Shown here in pieces: positions 9,341 through 18,824 of a DNA stretch of 64,000 nt. A program made the translations under genes and the position numbers. The notes under the pieces were generated by a model, which did not search any database, was not told where the DNA came from, and worked only from the letters and a program-made list of their open reading frames with translations. Every line of letters starts with the position of its first letter. Positions within the stretch are counted from its first letter, which is position 1. Location: the NCBI GenBank assembly GCA_902825875.1, contig CADECP010000018.1:38783-102782 (forward strand). Reading direction: 5' to 3'. The stretch is from an uncultured Acidobacteriota bacterium. GTDB taxonomy: Bacteria > Acidobacteriota > Blastocatellia > RBC074.

Positions 9341-9988
9341 ATGTTAGGCGGGTATATTGGAGAAGCTAGTCAGCGGATCCTTGACGCCATTGTTCGCCTT
9401 CTTGCGCGATTAGACCCGAATCCAAATTTGCTTTCGGTGATTGGGCTGGGCATCAACATACTTGCTGCGGTGCTGTATGGGTATGGGCAGTTCTTTTGTG
9501 CCGGACTGGTGATGATTTTTGCCAACATCTTTGATTTGCTTGATGGGCGTGTTGCCCGATTGACAGGTCGCGTTACCAAGTTCGGAGCGTTTCTGGATTC
9601 AAGTCTGGACAGGCTGTCGGACATGCTGGTTTTTCTCGGTATCATCATTTTTTATTCCCGCGACACTGAATATCACAGCACGCTTTATGCTGCGCTTACT
9701 GGCGCAGCGTTGATCGGGTCGGTAATGGTTAGCTACACAGCCGCGCGTGCTGAATCCCTGATTCCGAAATGTGATGTCGGATTTTTGAGACGACCGGAGC
9801 GCGTTGTTTTGCTGATTATCGGTTCGCTGACGGTCTGGCCTGAATCATCAAGCCCTTTTCTCAACAAGATGCCGGCGACAATCTGGTTGATGACTGTTTT
9901 GTCGTATTGGACTTTCGCGCAACGTTTGTTTCACACGTGGCGGCAAATTCGTGAAATAGAGAGCCGTGGCACGGCTTCTGTTTCTTGA
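9341..9988 (+). CDS. CDP-alcohol phosphatidyltransferase family protein
   Basis: 215 aa integral membrane enzyme. The complete family signature D-x2-D-G-x2-A-R-x8-G-x3-D-x3-D is visible at DLLDGRVARLTGRVTKFG followed by AFLDSSLDR. The four Asp residues bind the metal and the CDP-diacylglycerol substrate. Several hydrophobic helices flank it (LLSVIGLGINILAAVLYGYG, YAALTGAALIGSVMVSYTAA). The enzyme moves a phosphatidyl group from CDP-DAG to an alcohol. PFLxRPERVVLL-like sequence late in the protein resembles phosphatidylinositol-phosphate synthases as well as PgsA, so the acceptor alcohol cannot be fixed from sequence. Confidence 0.9.
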   Translation: MLGGYIGEASQRILDAIVRLLARLDPNPNLLSVIGLGINILAAVLYGYGQFFCAGLVMIFANIFDLLDGRVARLTGRVTKFGAFLDSSLDRLSDMLVFLGIIIFYSRDTEYHSTLYAALTGAALIGSVMVSYTAARAESLIPKCDVGFLRRPERVVLLIIGSLTVWPESSSPFLNKMPATIWLMTVLSYWTFAQRLFHTWRQIREIESRGTASVS

Positions 9989-10095
9989 AACTTCGTCATC
10001 AAAAACCGGTCGAGATTTTGCCGGTTGCTCGTTTCGCTTCGGTCTGACCCCAAGTGAAGCCGCTAGATTCGCGGGTTCACGATTTACATCACCTT

Positions 10096-11007
10096 ATGAG
10101 AAAAAAACTTCAGAAAGATTCGATGATTTGCCCTTGCTGCGGCGAGGTTCGCGGAATTACTTCAATGGAATGTTCGGGATGTGGCGCTCGCCAAATCGGC
10201 GAGCCGATGGCCAAACCGGATGTGCTGTTGCCCAAACTCGGCAGTTCATTGGCGGCATTTGGTTGCGCGATGTTTGTGCTTTTGGGTTTCACAGCCGTCT
10301 GGCTGTTAAGCAACGATATGAAAGCTGGCCGAGTGTTGCTGGTTTGGGTGTTTGGGGATGGAATCAAGTTCACGAAAGAACTGTTGGATGTAAATCCCAA
10401 ACTTCCTTACTACAAGATTTTCAGCTACGACGCTTATCGGCAGATGTTTTTTCAATCATTTATCTGGATTCCGTTGTCGTTGCTTGGAGTCTGGCTGGGA
10501 CGCCGTGCGATGCAACGTGCCAAAGCCGCTCCTGAAAAATTCGGCGGGTTTTCGCTGGCGCGAATCGCTACTACTGTTTCCGCTGCGTTGCTGGTCGTTT
10601 TCAGCGTCGGAGCGATTTCCGGCATTCCGGACGTGCTCGAACGTGGTCGCCTGAGAAAAGCCGCCGCGACTCGCGCGGCGATGTATGAGCTGCACGCCGA
10701 GGCGCTGGAAAAATATCACCGCGAATATGGCAGCTACCCGCAGGAACTGTCGGACGTTTCGCGGGTCAATGCTGAAGCTCTTCCGAACACCGATTACTGG
10801 GAAAATAACTTTTCTTATCAACCAACCGGCGTGATTGCTTCGCGTGGCAGTGCAATCAGTTTCAGCAACTACAAACTGATTTCTGCCGGGCCGGACGGAA
10901 AGTTGGGAACGGAAGACGACATTTCCATGCAAGACGGAATTATTCTTCAAGACGGGCAAACCGTTATTGAAAAGACTTCGTCATCGCCGGAAAAAAACAA
11001 CCGGTAA
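10096..11007 (+). CDS. Zinc-ribbon membrane protein with GspG-like C-terminal domain
   Basis: 303 aa from the ATG at 10096 (a GTG 42 bases upstream also keeps the frame). The N-terminus holds a four-Cys zinc ribbon (CPCCG...CSGCG). Three likely membrane helices follow (LAAFGCAMFVLLGFTAVWLL, FIWIPLSLLGVWLG, ATTVSAALLVVFSVGAISG). The C-terminal region, YHREYGSYPQEL... to YKLISAGPDGKLGTEDD, looks like the Ca-binding end of type II secretion pseudopilin GspG. No prepilin peptidase cleavage motif is seen at the N-terminus, so this is probably not itself a pilin. Function unknown. Confidence 0.65.
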   Translation: MRKKLQKDSMICPCCGEVRGITSMECSGCGARQIGEPMAKPDVLLPKLGSSLAAFGCAMFVLLGFTAVWLLSNDMKAGRVLLVWVFGDGIKFTKELLDVNPKLPYYKIFSYDAYRQMFFQSFIWIPLSLLGVWLGRRAMQRAKAAPEKFGGFSLARIATTVSAALLVVFSVGAISGIPDVLERGRLRKAAATRAAMYELHAEALEKYHREYGSYPQELSDVSRVNAEALPNTDYWENNFSYQPTGVIASRGSAISFSNYKLISAGPDGKLGTEDDISMQDGIILQDGQTVIEKTSSSPEKNNR

Positions 11008-11054
11008 GTTTTCAATTCTCGGATTCCCCGACGAACTGGTTGAACTCAAACCTG

Positions 11055-11102
11055 CGGCCTCAAGTTACCTGCCCTTTGTCGCAAATAGCTTGAGGCCGTT
11101 TT
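11055..11102 (+). terminator. Rho-independent terminator
   Basis: CGGCCTCAAG at 11055-11064 pairs perfectly with CTTGAGGCCG at 11089-11098, followed by TTTT. The loop is long (24 bases). It lies after the zinc-ribbon protein gene. Confidence 0.65.
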
Positions 11103-11148
11103 ACCATCAATCCCCTTAGTTTTTTGCCCCAATAGCTGAAGCAAAAGC

Positions 11149-11448
11149 ATGCGCCATAATTGGCTGGTTCGACTTTACTATCGCTTACGTGGTCGTGATC
11201 CCCTGGCGGAATACTACGAATGGCTGACCAAATTCGGTCGTGTGACCGAAGGCCGAGTCCTGGACGCTCAACTGGATGATTCCGGCGTAACGACGATTTT
11301 TTACCGTTACAACATCGCCAACGTAGATTACGAAACATCTCAAAAACTCACGGCTGACCAACTACAACGCAGTCAACTTTACGTTCCCGGCGCGAGCATC
11401 ACGGTTCGCTTTGATCCTAAACATCCGGGGATTTCTATAGTTCCTTGA
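11149..11448 (+). CDS. DUF3592-like small protein
   Basis: 99 aa. There is a short basic N-terminus (MRHNWLVRLYYRLRGRD) and a small beta-rich body with the block GRVTEGRVLDAQLDDSGV followed by YVPGASITVRFDPKHPG, which resembles DUF3592 proteins (often a membrane-associated SH3-like fold). It has no clear membrane helix of its own. Function unknown. The heptad repeat tract follows downstream. Confidence 0.6.
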   Translation: MRHNWLVRLYYRLRGRDPLAEYYEWLTKFGRVTEGRVLDAQLDDSGVTTIFYRYNIANVDYETSQKLTADQLQRSQLYVPGASITVRFDPKHPGISIVP

Positions 11449-11558
11449 AAAGTAGACAGAAGACAGTAGGGCTTTTAGCAAAAAGCATTTGGCCTTGAAC
11501 GCTCGCTGATTAATACGGGGTTAAGCAACTCTTTTCAGATTTTGTGGGTACAACAAAA

Positions 11559-11605
<47 letters not shown>

Positions 11606-11611
11606 ATTCCT

Positions 11612-13117
11612 ATGTTCCGCAAAATCCTGATCGCCAATCGTGGAGAAATTGCAGTTCGGCTGATTCGAGCCTGCCGAGATATGAGTATTTCTCCGGTCGC
11701 CGTGTACTCCGAAGCCGACCGAAAGGCGTTGCACGTGCGGTTGGCCGACGAGGCCTACTTCATCGGTGAAGCTCCGGCGGCGCAGAGTTATCTGGTCGGC
11801 GAAAAGATCATTGATGCCGCGAAAAAATCCGGCGCTGAAGCAATTCATCCCGGTTACGGGTTTCTGTCCGAACGCGAATGGTTTGCGCGCGCAGTCGGCG
11901 AAGCAGGGCTGACTTTCATCGGCCCATCGCCGGAATCCATCGAAATGATGGGCGACAAAACCAACGCGCGCATTGCCGCGCTCAAAGCCAAAGCTCCCAT
12001 CGTTCCCGGCACAACGGAACCGCTCACTGACGACACTGCCGCAAAAAAAGTCGCTGCCGAAATCGGCTATCCCGTGATGATGAAAGCTTCGGCGGGCGGC
12101 GGCGGTAAAGGCATGCGTGTCGTTCGCTCCGACGAAGAAATGGCTGCTGCCTTGCAAATGGCCAGCGCCGAAGCTCAAGCCGCGTTTGGCGATCCGTCGG
12201 TGTACATCGAAAAGCTGATCGAACGCCCTCGCCACATAGAAATTCAGATCGTCGCCGACAAATTCGGCAACATCATTCACCTGGGCGAACGCGAATGCTC
12301 AATTCAGCGCCGCCATCAAAAAGTCATCGAAGAATGCCCGGCCAGTTTCAACGACGCCGAGTTGCGCGAACGAATGGGAAAGGCTTCGGTCGAAATCGCT
12401 CGCGCAGCGAATTACTACAGTCTGGGCACGATTGAATATCTGGTGGATGCCGACCGCAACTTTTACTTTCTGGAAATGAACACGCGCTTGCAGGTGGAAC
12501 ATCCCGTCACCGAAATGGTCACGGGCATTGATCTGGTGCGCGAACAAATTCGCATTGCCGCCGGGTTGCCGCTGAGTCTGAAACAAGAAGACGTTCGCTG
12601 GGCTGGATCGGCAATCGAATGCCGTGTGTACGCCGAAGACCCCGACAAAAACTTTCTGCCTTCGCCGGGTAAGATCACGCGATTGAGAACTCCGTCCGGC
12701 CCCGGCGTGCGCGACGACAGCGGCGTTTATGAAGGTTGGGAAGTGCCGCTGTTTTACGATCCTATGATTTCCAAATTGGCCGCCTGGGGAGCTTCGCGCG
12801 ACGAAGCGATTGGCCGCGTGCGACGCGCGCTCGGCGAATATCACGTTGGCGGCATTCGCACGACGATTCCATTCTTTTTGTCTGTGCTGGACGACGAAGA
12901 TTTTCATCGCGGCGAAACAGACACCGGCTATATCGCTCGGTTTTTGGAACGTCAGGCGGAGAAAGCCAAATCCGAGTCGAACGATGAAGCGGAAATCGCT
13001 GCTGCGATTGCTGCGGCGTTGAACTTCAGCGAACAAGCGCGAAAGCAACAGGCCAGTTCGAATAATCAACCCGCAACCATCAGCAAATGGAAAGCTGCGG
13101 GACGAATCGGGCGTTAG
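11612..13117 (+). CDS. accC: Biotin carboxylase subunit of acetyl/acyl-CoA carboxylase
   Basis: 501 aa, slightly longer than typical AccC (about 450) because of a C-terminal extension rich in Ala and Glu. It begins MFRKILIANRGEIAVRLIRA, the standard AccC start. Also visible are HPGYGFLSE, the ATP-grasp glycine-rich loop SAGGGGKGMR, the ECSIQRRHQKVIEE block, EMNTRLQVEHPVTEM and the RVYAEDP block. It carboxylates biotin on the carrier protein using ATP and bicarbonate. The carrier gene follows 7 bases downstream. No carboxyltransferase is nearby, so it could serve acetyl-CoA or propionyl-CoA carboxylase. Confidence 0.93.
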   Translation: MFRKILIANRGEIAVRLIRACRDMSISPVAVYSEADRKALHVRLADEAYFIGEAPAAQSYLVGEKIIDAAKKSGAEAIHPGYGFLSEREWFARAVGEAGLTFIGPSPESIEMMGDKTNARIAALKAKAPIVPGTTEPLTDDTAAKKVAAEIGYPVMMKASAGGGGKGMRVVRSDEEMAAALQMASAEAQAAFGDPSVYIEKLIERPRHIEIQIVADKFGNIIHLGERECSIQRRHQKVIEECPASFNDAELRERMGKASVEIARAANYYSLGTIEYLVDADRNFYFLEMNTRLQVEHPVTEMVTGIDLVREQIRIAAGLPLSLKQEDVRWAGSAIECRVYAEDPDKNFLPSPGKITRLRTPSGPGVRDDSGVYEGWEVPLFYDPMISKLAAWGASRDEAIGRVRRALGEYHVGGIRTTIPFFLSVLDDEDFHRGETDTGYIARFLERQAEKAKSESNDEAEIAAAIAAALNFSEQARKQQASSNNQPATISKWKAAGRIGR

Positions 13118-13124
13118 CAAACTC

Positions 13125-13625
13125 ATGAAACTGCAAATTGAAATTGACGGACAATCAAAGGAAGCCGAGTTCGTGGCGGTCAATGGGTTGGCGCAACTGA
13201 AGCTCGGCGAGCAAATGCACTCCGCCGAAGTCAGCCAGCCAGAGCCGGATTTTTATGTCGTTCAACTGAACAACCGTGTTTATCGTTGCGCTGTGGACAA
13301 GTTGCCGACGGGGGAAACGGAAATCGTCGTCAATGGCAAACGTTTTCCGGTTAAAGTCCGCGACAAAAAACATCTGCGCGGCAATGTTGCAGGAGGGGCG
13401 GGCGCGGACGGTAAAGCGACGCTTGTTTCGCCTATGCCTGGCAAGATTGTTCGCGTGTTGGTGAGTGCCGGTGATGAAGTTGTCGCCAATCAGGGCGTGC
13501 TGGTCGTTGAAGCCATGAAAATGCAGAACGAAGTGCAATCGCCCAAAGCCGGCAAAGTTGTGGAACTCCGCGTGACTGAAGGCCAGACTGTCAACGCCGG
13601 AGAAACGCTGGCCGTGATTGAATAA
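13125..13625 (+). CDS. Biotin carboxyl carrier protein (biotinyl domain)
   Basis: 166 aa. The C-terminal ~70 residues are a biotinyl domain with the biotinylation motif VEAMKMQNEV, where the Lys of MKM carries biotin, and a typical LVSPMPGKIVRVLVSAGDEV start. The N-terminal ~90 residues form a beta-rich domain like the BT or linker region found before the biotinyl domain in acyl-CoA carboxylase alpha chains rather than the AccB Pro/Ala linker. Together with the upstream gene it looks like a split alpha chain of an acyl-CoA carboxylase. It is followed by a strong terminator. Confidence 0.9.
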   Translation: MKLQIEIDGQSKEAEFVAVNGLAQLKLGEQMHSAEVSQPEPDFYVVQLNNRVYRCAVDKLPTGETEIVVNGKRFPVKVRDKKHLRGNVAGGAGADGKATLVSPMPGKIVRVLVSAGDEVVANQGVLVVEAMKMQNEVQSPKAGKVVELRVTEGQTVNAGETLAVIE

Positions 13626-13629
13626 AAAA

Positions 13630-13654
13630 TGGGACGACTTTTTTGGTCGTCCCA
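13630..13654. terminator. Strong hairpin terminator
   Basis: Perfect 9-bp arms TGGGACGAC (13630-13638) and GTCGTCCCA (13646-13654) around a 7-base T-rich loop. An A-tract precedes it. It separates the convergent carrier-protein and S41-homologue genes. Confidence 0.75.
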
Positions 13655-13683
13655 CGATTTGGTTCAGTTGAGGAGAAAATGGA

Positions 13684-14937
13684 CTATGCAGCTTTCTTCT
13701 TGGCTTTTGCACCAGTTGAAAGAACTTCGATGGCTTTCTTGAGCATCAGGTCTTCCGAAGGTTTGGGGCCGACCACTGCTGGCGGCTGACCTTCATTTGC
13801 CGGACGATTGGAATCGTCACCGCCCAACTCAGCCAAATCCGCACGCTTCACTTCGACATTGGGAACCACGCCGTCCGCCATAAAAATCTTGCCGTTCGGC
13901 GAAGCGTGACGAGCCGTCGTCAGCAACAGTGCCGAGCCGTCATCCAGCGGAAACAACTGCTGCTCGACTCCCATTCCGAACAAAGTGCGTTCGCCGACCA
14001 CATCACCGCGCTGATTTTCCATAATCGAAGCGGCGATGATTTCGGCGGCTCCGGCGGTTGTGCGGTCAATGATGACCGCCACCGGCAAATCGGTCAGGTC
14101 GTTGTCGGCTTTGGCTTCAAAAGTGGCCATCACTTTGTCTTTGCGGCCAATGGTTTTGGCAATCGTGCCTGATTTCAGGAAGTAATCGGCAACTGCGACG
14201 CCTTCTTTCAACTCTCCGCCCGCCGAACCGCGCAGGTCGAGCACGATGGATTTCGCGCCTTTTTTAATGGCGTCTTTGATCGCCGAAGCCACCGCTTCGG
14301 ATTGGCCTTTGTTCAGGATCGGCACTTTGACGTAGCCGATTTGCTGTTCCAGCGACTTCACTTCAGGAGCGATGGCGGGAACCGTACCGCGCACCAATTT
14401 GATCTTTTCCGTTTTGCGATTGATGAGCGCAAGTTCGACGCTGGAACCGGAAGCTCCGGCCAGCAACGAACGAACGTCGAACAAATCCAGATCGCGCGTG
14501 GCGTGGCCGTCAATGTATTCGATCACGTCGCCGACGCGAATGCCTGCCTTGTCGGCGGGCGAAGTCGGCACGACGGCAATCACATACGCGAAGCCCGAAT
14601 ACTGGCCGATGACCATGCCGGTCACGTCGTTGTTCATTTTGCCTGCTTGATATTCTTTGACTTGCGGCGGCAGCAAGTAGGCGCTGAACGGATCAAGCCC
14701 GTCGGTCAATCCGCGCAAAGCTCCGATGCGAACTTTTTCGAGGTCTGGTTTTTCGACGTATTCGTTGACGATGTGTTGAACGACGTTCTCGAAAATCCTC
14801 AACTGCGCGTAAGGCCCCGGATCGGCCAGAGCGCGAACCAGCGGATTATTCGACCGGGAAAGCATGCCGCCCACCACAGAGTAGAGAGCGATAAAAGCGG
14901 AAAGCGTAATCAGCGTCAGTTTGCTGCGAATGGACAT
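13684..14937 (-). CDS. S41 (CtpA-like) peptidase homologue lacking the catalytic Ser and Lys
   Basis: 417 aa from the ATG at 14937, preceded by AGGAGC. One N-terminal membrane helix (LTLITLSAFIALYSVVGGML) would anchor it facing the periplasm. A helical region follows, then a PDZ domain at about residues 105-190 (AYVIAVVPTSPADKAGIRVG) and the S41 core. In S41 peptidases the nucleophile lies in N-x-x-[ST]-A-S-A-x-E; here the segment reads DRTTAGAAE, so residue 296 is Gly. The catalytic Lys motif T-F-G-K-G reads TLFGMG, so Met322 replaces Lys and one residue is inserted. The Glu of the motif remains. The reading frame is intact, so this looks like a pseudo-protease that kept its PDZ and binding fold rather than a decayed gene. 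Confidence 0.88.
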   Translation of the reverse strand: MSIRSKLTLITLSAFIALYSVVGGMLSRSNNPLVRALADPGPYAQLRIFENVVQHIVNEYVEKPDLEKVRIGALRGLTDGLDPFSAYLLPPQVKEYQAGKMNNDVTGMVIGQYSGFAYVIAVVPTSPADKAGIRVGDVIEYIDGHATRDLDLFDVRSLLAGASGSSVELALINRKTEKIKLVRGTVPAIAPEVKSLEQQIGYVKVPILNKGQSEAVASAIKDAIKKGAKSIVLDLRGSAGGELKEGVAVADYFLKSGTIAKTIGRKDKVMATFEAKADNDLTDLPVAVIIDRTTAGAAEIIAASIMENQRGDVVGERTLFGMGVEQQLFPLDDGSALLLTTARHASPNGKIFMADGVVPNVEVKRADLAELGGDDSNRPANEGQPPAVVGPKPSEDLMLKKAIEVLSTGAKAKKKAA

Positions 14938-15205
14938 GGAACCGGCTCCTTGAAAGTAAAACTTTTCGTTCTGCCGCAACGCCGTCAAAAGATTGCCAAA
15001 TGCCAAATGATTGAACAACCAATGATTTGAACGACCGAAACAAGCGGGCTGGATCATACACCACGAAAATTTTGCGGCGCAAGCAAGGCTTCCCGCTGGT
15101 AAGGCCTTGGACGAAAAACTGCCGTAATTTCTTCCAGCGACTCAACTTTTTTGAATCGAAAACCAAACTTCGCTGGCCGTCTTGGGGATTCTGGCCAGAA
15201 AAAAT

Positions 15206-15234
15206 GCCGCTCGGACTTCCGAATTCCGAGCGGC
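15206..15234. other. Perfect hairpin in the gap upstream of the S41 homologue
   Basis: The arms GCCGCTCGGA (15206-15215) and TCCGAGCGGC (15225-15234) pair over 10 bp with a 9-base loop and no T-tract. The gap 14938-15393 has no convincing gene on either strand; this hairpin is the only clear structure in it. It may be an old repeat or a leader structure. Confidence 0.5.
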
Positions 15235-15393
15235 TTACAGGAGGATACCCCTTTGAAGAAACACCGGCTGGTGCTTTTCTCAGTGAGCTTCACCCAAAAA
15301 GACGCACCGTGCGAAATTCGGGTTACTGTTTTTTCTGCGCCATATTGATTGCCGCCAAGCGGCAATGCGAATCGAACCTTTAATTGAAATTGG

Positions 15394-15432
15394 CAAAGCC
15401 CATTTTTCACGGCGAGTGAAAAACGGGCTTTG
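15394..15432 (-). terminator. Terminator of the desaturase gene
   Basis: CAAAGCCC-A-TTTTTCAC (15394-15410) pairs with GTGAAAAA-C-GGGCTTTG (15416-15432) with a single mismatch and a 5-base loop. It lies 28 bases past the stop of the desaturase gene on the minus strand. Confidence 0.75.
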
Positions 15433-15459
15433 ATCGAATGCGAAATCAGAATGGACGGT

Positions 15460-16473
15460 TTAGTTCTTCAGCGCCTTGAAGCCGACCATTTTCTGTTGTT
15501 CCTCGTCCCAGAGTTTCAGCGAAGCGCTTTTCAAGCTCGACCAGAATGTCAGAGTTGGGGATTCCTGAAACATAGGAGTTTCTTTGTGGCATTGCTCCAG
15601 CTTGTAGTTGGGAATCTTCGGGCTGAGGTGGTGAATGTGGTGAAAGCCAATGTTGCCCGAAAACCACTGAATGATGCGCGGCAATTTATAAAACGAACTG
15701 CCCATCACAGCCGCCGTCACATAATCCCATTTGTCTTTGTCCTGCCAGTAAGTGTTTTCGTATTGGTGTTGGACATAAAACAGCCAGATTCCGGCAATGC
15801 CGGAAAAAGTCGTGATTGGCAACCAGATCATCAAAAACGATTTCACGCCCATTGTCAGGCACAAACTTCCCCAGATGGAAAACAACGCCAGATTGGTCAA
15901 ATACACATTTCGAGCTTCGCGTTTGCCCGAATACCAGCGGACGAAACGGTGCGAAACGACAAAGGTGTAAAACGGACCGATCAATAACAGCACAGGCATG
16001 CTGCGATAAGCTCTGTATTGCAGTCGTTTTAGTGGCGACAATGCCTGATATTCCTTAACAGTCAGCGTGGTTACGTCGCCGGTTCCGCGTCGGCTTAAAT
16101 CGCCTGAAGTCGCGTGATGAATGGCGTGTTCGTGCCGCCACTGGTAATAAGGAATCATGGTGATGAACGCGCAAATCGTTCCGACAAGGTCGTTGGCTTT
16201 TTGCGATTTGAAAAACGAACCGTGCCCACAATCGTGTTGCAGGATGAAAGTTCGCATCACCAGTCCACCGGCGGGTACTGCCAGCGCCAGCGTCAGCCAG
16301 TACGAAACCGACAAACTCCAGTGCATCAAATACCACAGGGCAAGGTAGGGAAGAATCGAGTTGGCAATTTGCCAGATGCTGCGCCAGTTTTCGGGCGTCT
16401 GGTATTTTTTGATGACGTCCTGCCAGCGCGGCGCGACCGGCGAAGCTTTAATCACATTGGAATCGAAATGCAT
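15460..16473 (-). CDS. Fatty acid desaturase (delta-12/omega-6 type)
   Basis: 337 aa from the ATG at 16473; the frame is open to 16611 but GGAG sits 12 bases before this ATG and the family starts here. All three diiron histidine boxes are present: HDCGH at about 80-84, HEHAIHH at about 114-120, and HHIHH near residue 290 in NIGFHHIHHLSPKIPNY. Four or so membrane helices surround them (ILPYLALWYLMHW, WLTLALAVPAGGLVM, MLIWLPITTFSGIAGIWLF-like region). The third box with LSPKIPNY is typical of acyl-lipid delta-12/omega-6 desaturases, which add a double bond to membrane fatty acids using oxygen and an electron donor. Confidence 0.9.
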   Translation of the reverse strand: MHFDSNVIKASPVAPRWQDVIKKYQTPENWRSIWQIANSILPYLALWYLMHWSLSVSYWLTLALAVPAGGLVMRTFILQHDCGHGSFFKSQKANDLVGTICAFITMIPYYQWRHEHAIHHATSGDLSRRGTGDVTTLTVKEYQALSPLKRLQYRAYRSMPVLLLIGPFYTFVVSHRFVRWYSGKREARNVYLTNLALFSIWGSLCLTMGVKSFLMIWLPITTFSGIAGIWLFYVQHQYENTYWQDKDKWDYVTAAVMGSSFYKLPRIIQWFSGNIGFHHIHHLSPKIPNYKLEQCHKETPMFQESPTLTFWSSLKSASLKLWDEEQQKMVGFKALKN

Positions 16474-16740
16474 TCGGTTTTCTCCAGGGAAAGTTATGTG
16501 AGGAGCACAGCTACTCAAGAGCTTAACAACGGCGTGATCGTAAGCGGCGTTTGGTTTAAGGGCAATAAGCGCAAAGGCTTCCGGGTCAGGTATTACGAAA
16601 CTATTACACACGGACGGGCGCGGCGGAGCGCCCTCTTGACGATGTGCGGATCGCTGACTATGATTGCGCCCTCTTTGACGGTGCTCTCCACAAAGCTTTT
16701 AAGCCGTCAATGTTGTTTGCGATTCAAAATACAGATTTGC

Positions 16741-16815
<75 letters not shown>

Positions 16816-16954
16816 TCTTTCCTTTTTTAAGCTCGGTTTCCCGCCAATCTTTTCTCGCAATTCATCATAAGTTCAATGTTGTATCTGAGCTTCGGCTTAC
16901 CCTGTTTGTGAAGGCAGTTTTCCAATTCCGCCTCACAACTTCAGAGGAACACAC

Positions 16955-18808
16955 GTGAGCGAAGAAAAAAACAAAAAGAAGCGCGTGAATTATTCCGCCG
17001 CCTGGGCGGAAGCCCGCAGTCTGGTGGTGCAGCATCGTTGGCGATTGATGCTTGGCGGAGTTTTGATGATCTTCAATCGCCTGGTCGGATTGGTGCTACC
17101 GGCTTCGACCAAGTTTTTGATTGACGATGTGGTCGGCAAACAACGCGCCGACCTGTTGCTGCCGATTGCGCTGGCCGCAGGCGGAGCGACCTTTATTCAA
17201 GCCGTCACTTCGTTTTCATTGTCGCAGGTGCTGGGCGTGGCCGCTCAGCGAGCCATCACCGAAATGCGGAAGCGCGTCCAGTCGAAAGTCGAACGCTTGC
17301 CAATCAGTTATTTCGATTCCACGCAAACCGGCAAATTGATTTCGCGGATCATGAATGACGCCGACGGCATTCGTAATCTGGTCGGCACGGGGTTGGTGCA
17401 ACTGACCGGCAGCATCATCACAGCGGCCATTGCGCTGTGTGTGTTGTTTTACCTGAACTGGCGACTGACGAGCGTGACGATTGTCGTGTTGGCGGCCTTT
17501 GGCGGAGGGCTGGCGTTTGCGTTCAACAAACTGCGCCCGCTGTTCCGCGACCGCGGAGAGATTCAAAGCGAAATCACCGGACGGTTGGGCGAATCGCTCG
17601 GCGGCATTCGCATCGTCAAAGCCTACACCGCCGAAAAACGCGAAGAACTGGTTTTTGCGCGCGGCGCGCACAAATTGTTTCGCAACATCGCCAAATCCAT
17701 GACTGGCGTTTCGGCGATTACGGCGTTTTCGTCCGTGATTGTCGGAGCCATCGGTGTCGTGATGATTACCGTCGGCGGGCGCTCGGTGCTGGCGGGAGAA
17801 ATGACAGTCGGCGATATGTTTATGTATGTCGCTTTCACCGGATTGATGGCGTTGCCGGTGATTGAAATTTCGGCCATCGGAACGCAAATCACCGAAGCCT
17901 TTGCCGGACTTGACCGCATACGCGAAATTCTGACCTTAAAAACTGAAGACGACGAAGATTCGCAGCGCGAAGCTCTGGGCAATTTGCGCGGCGAAGTCGA
18001 ATTCGACAACGTCAGTTTTGAATACAACGAAAATGTTCCGGTGCTGAAAAATGTCTCGTTCAAGGCTCCGGCTGGTTCGACGACGGCGTTGGTCGGTTCC
18101 AGCGGTTCCGGCAAAAGCACGCTGATCAGTCTGGTTATGAATTTCAATCATCCGCTGTCGGGGCGTGTGAAAATTGACGGACGCGATCTGACTGGTTTGA
18201 AGCTGCGCGATTACCGCAGCTATCTCGGCGTGGTGTTGCAGGACAATTTTTTGTTCGACGGAACGATTGCCGACAACATCGGCTTTTCCAATCCGCACGC
18301 CACGCGAACCGAAATCGAAGAAGCTGCGCGCATCGCTCATTGCGAAGAGTTCATCGCGGGTTTTGAAAAAGGTTACGAAACCATCGTCGGCGAACGCGGC
18401 GTCAAGCTTTCCGGCGGGCAACGCCAGCGAATTGCCATTGCGCGGGCATTGCTGGCCGATCCGAAGATTCTGATTCTGGACGAAGCGACCTCCAGTCTGG
18501 ACAGCGAAAGCGAAGCGATGATTCAGGAAGGTTTGCGCCGATTGCGACAAGGCCGCACGACGTTTGTCATCGCGCACAGGCTTTCGACCATTCGCAGCGC
18601 CGATCAGATTCTGGTGCTGGAAGCAGGCGAAATCGTCGAACGCGGTTCGCACGACGAACTGATTGCTCACGAAGGTCGCTACAAACAGCTTTACGACAAA
18701 CAGTACAAATTCGAGCGAGATCAATTCATAAATCCCGGCGAAGATTTCACGCCCGATCTGCCGAAGGTCGAAATTCCAAAAGGCAGCGCCGGAGCTTCCG
18801 CGCTTTAG
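16955..18808 (+). CDS. MsbA-like ABC exporter (fused permease and ATPase)
   Basis: 617 aa from a GTG start with CAGAGGA upstream. Residues about 20-330 form a six-helix type I exporter domain (LMLGGVLMIFNRLVGLVLPA... VIVGAIGVVMITVGGRSVLAG). Residues about 350-590 form the ATPase: Walker A GSSGSGKST, Q-loop VVLQDN, signature LSGGQRQR, Walker B ILILDEATSSLD, H-loop IAHRLSTI. A half-transporter of this kind works as a homodimer and commonly flips lipids or lipid A precursors, or exports drugs. The substrate cannot be told from sequence. It stands alone after tRNA-His. Confidence 0.92.
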   Translation: MSEEKNKKKRVNYSAAWAEARSLVVQHRWRLMLGGVLMIFNRLVGLVLPASTKFLIDDVVGKQRADLLLPIALAAGGATFIQAVTSFSLSQVLGVAAQRAITEMRKRVQSKVERLPISYFDSTQTGKLISRIMNDADGIRNLVGTGLVQLTGSIITAAIALCVLFYLNWRLTSVTIVVLAAFGGGLAFAFNKLRPLFRDRGEIQSEITGRLGESLGGIRIVKAYTAEKREELVFARGAHKLFRNIAKSMTGVSAITAFSSVIVGAIGVVMITVGGRSVLAGEMTVGDMFMYVAFTGLMALPVIEISAIGTQITEAFAGLDRIREILTLKTEDDEDSQREALGNLRGEVEFDNVSFEYNENVPVLKNVSFKAPAGSTTALVGSSGSGKSTLISLVMNFNHPLSGRVKIDGRDLTGLKLRDYRSYLGVVLQDNFLFDGTIADNIGFSNPHATRTEIEEAARIAHCEEFIAGFEKGYETIVGERGVKLSGGQRQRIAIARALLADPKILILDEATSSLDSESEAMIQEGLRRLRQGRTTFVIAHRLSTIRSADQILVLEAGEIVERGSHDELIAHEGRYKQLYDKQYKFERDQFINPGEDFTPDLPKVEIPKGSAGASAL

Positions 18809-18824
18809 CTCAACAAAACAATTC

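Noticed and set aside
15027..15410. 118-codon open frames on both strands upstream of the S41 homologue
   Set aside because: They overlap each other and a perfect hairpin, have no ribosome site and no family resemblance.
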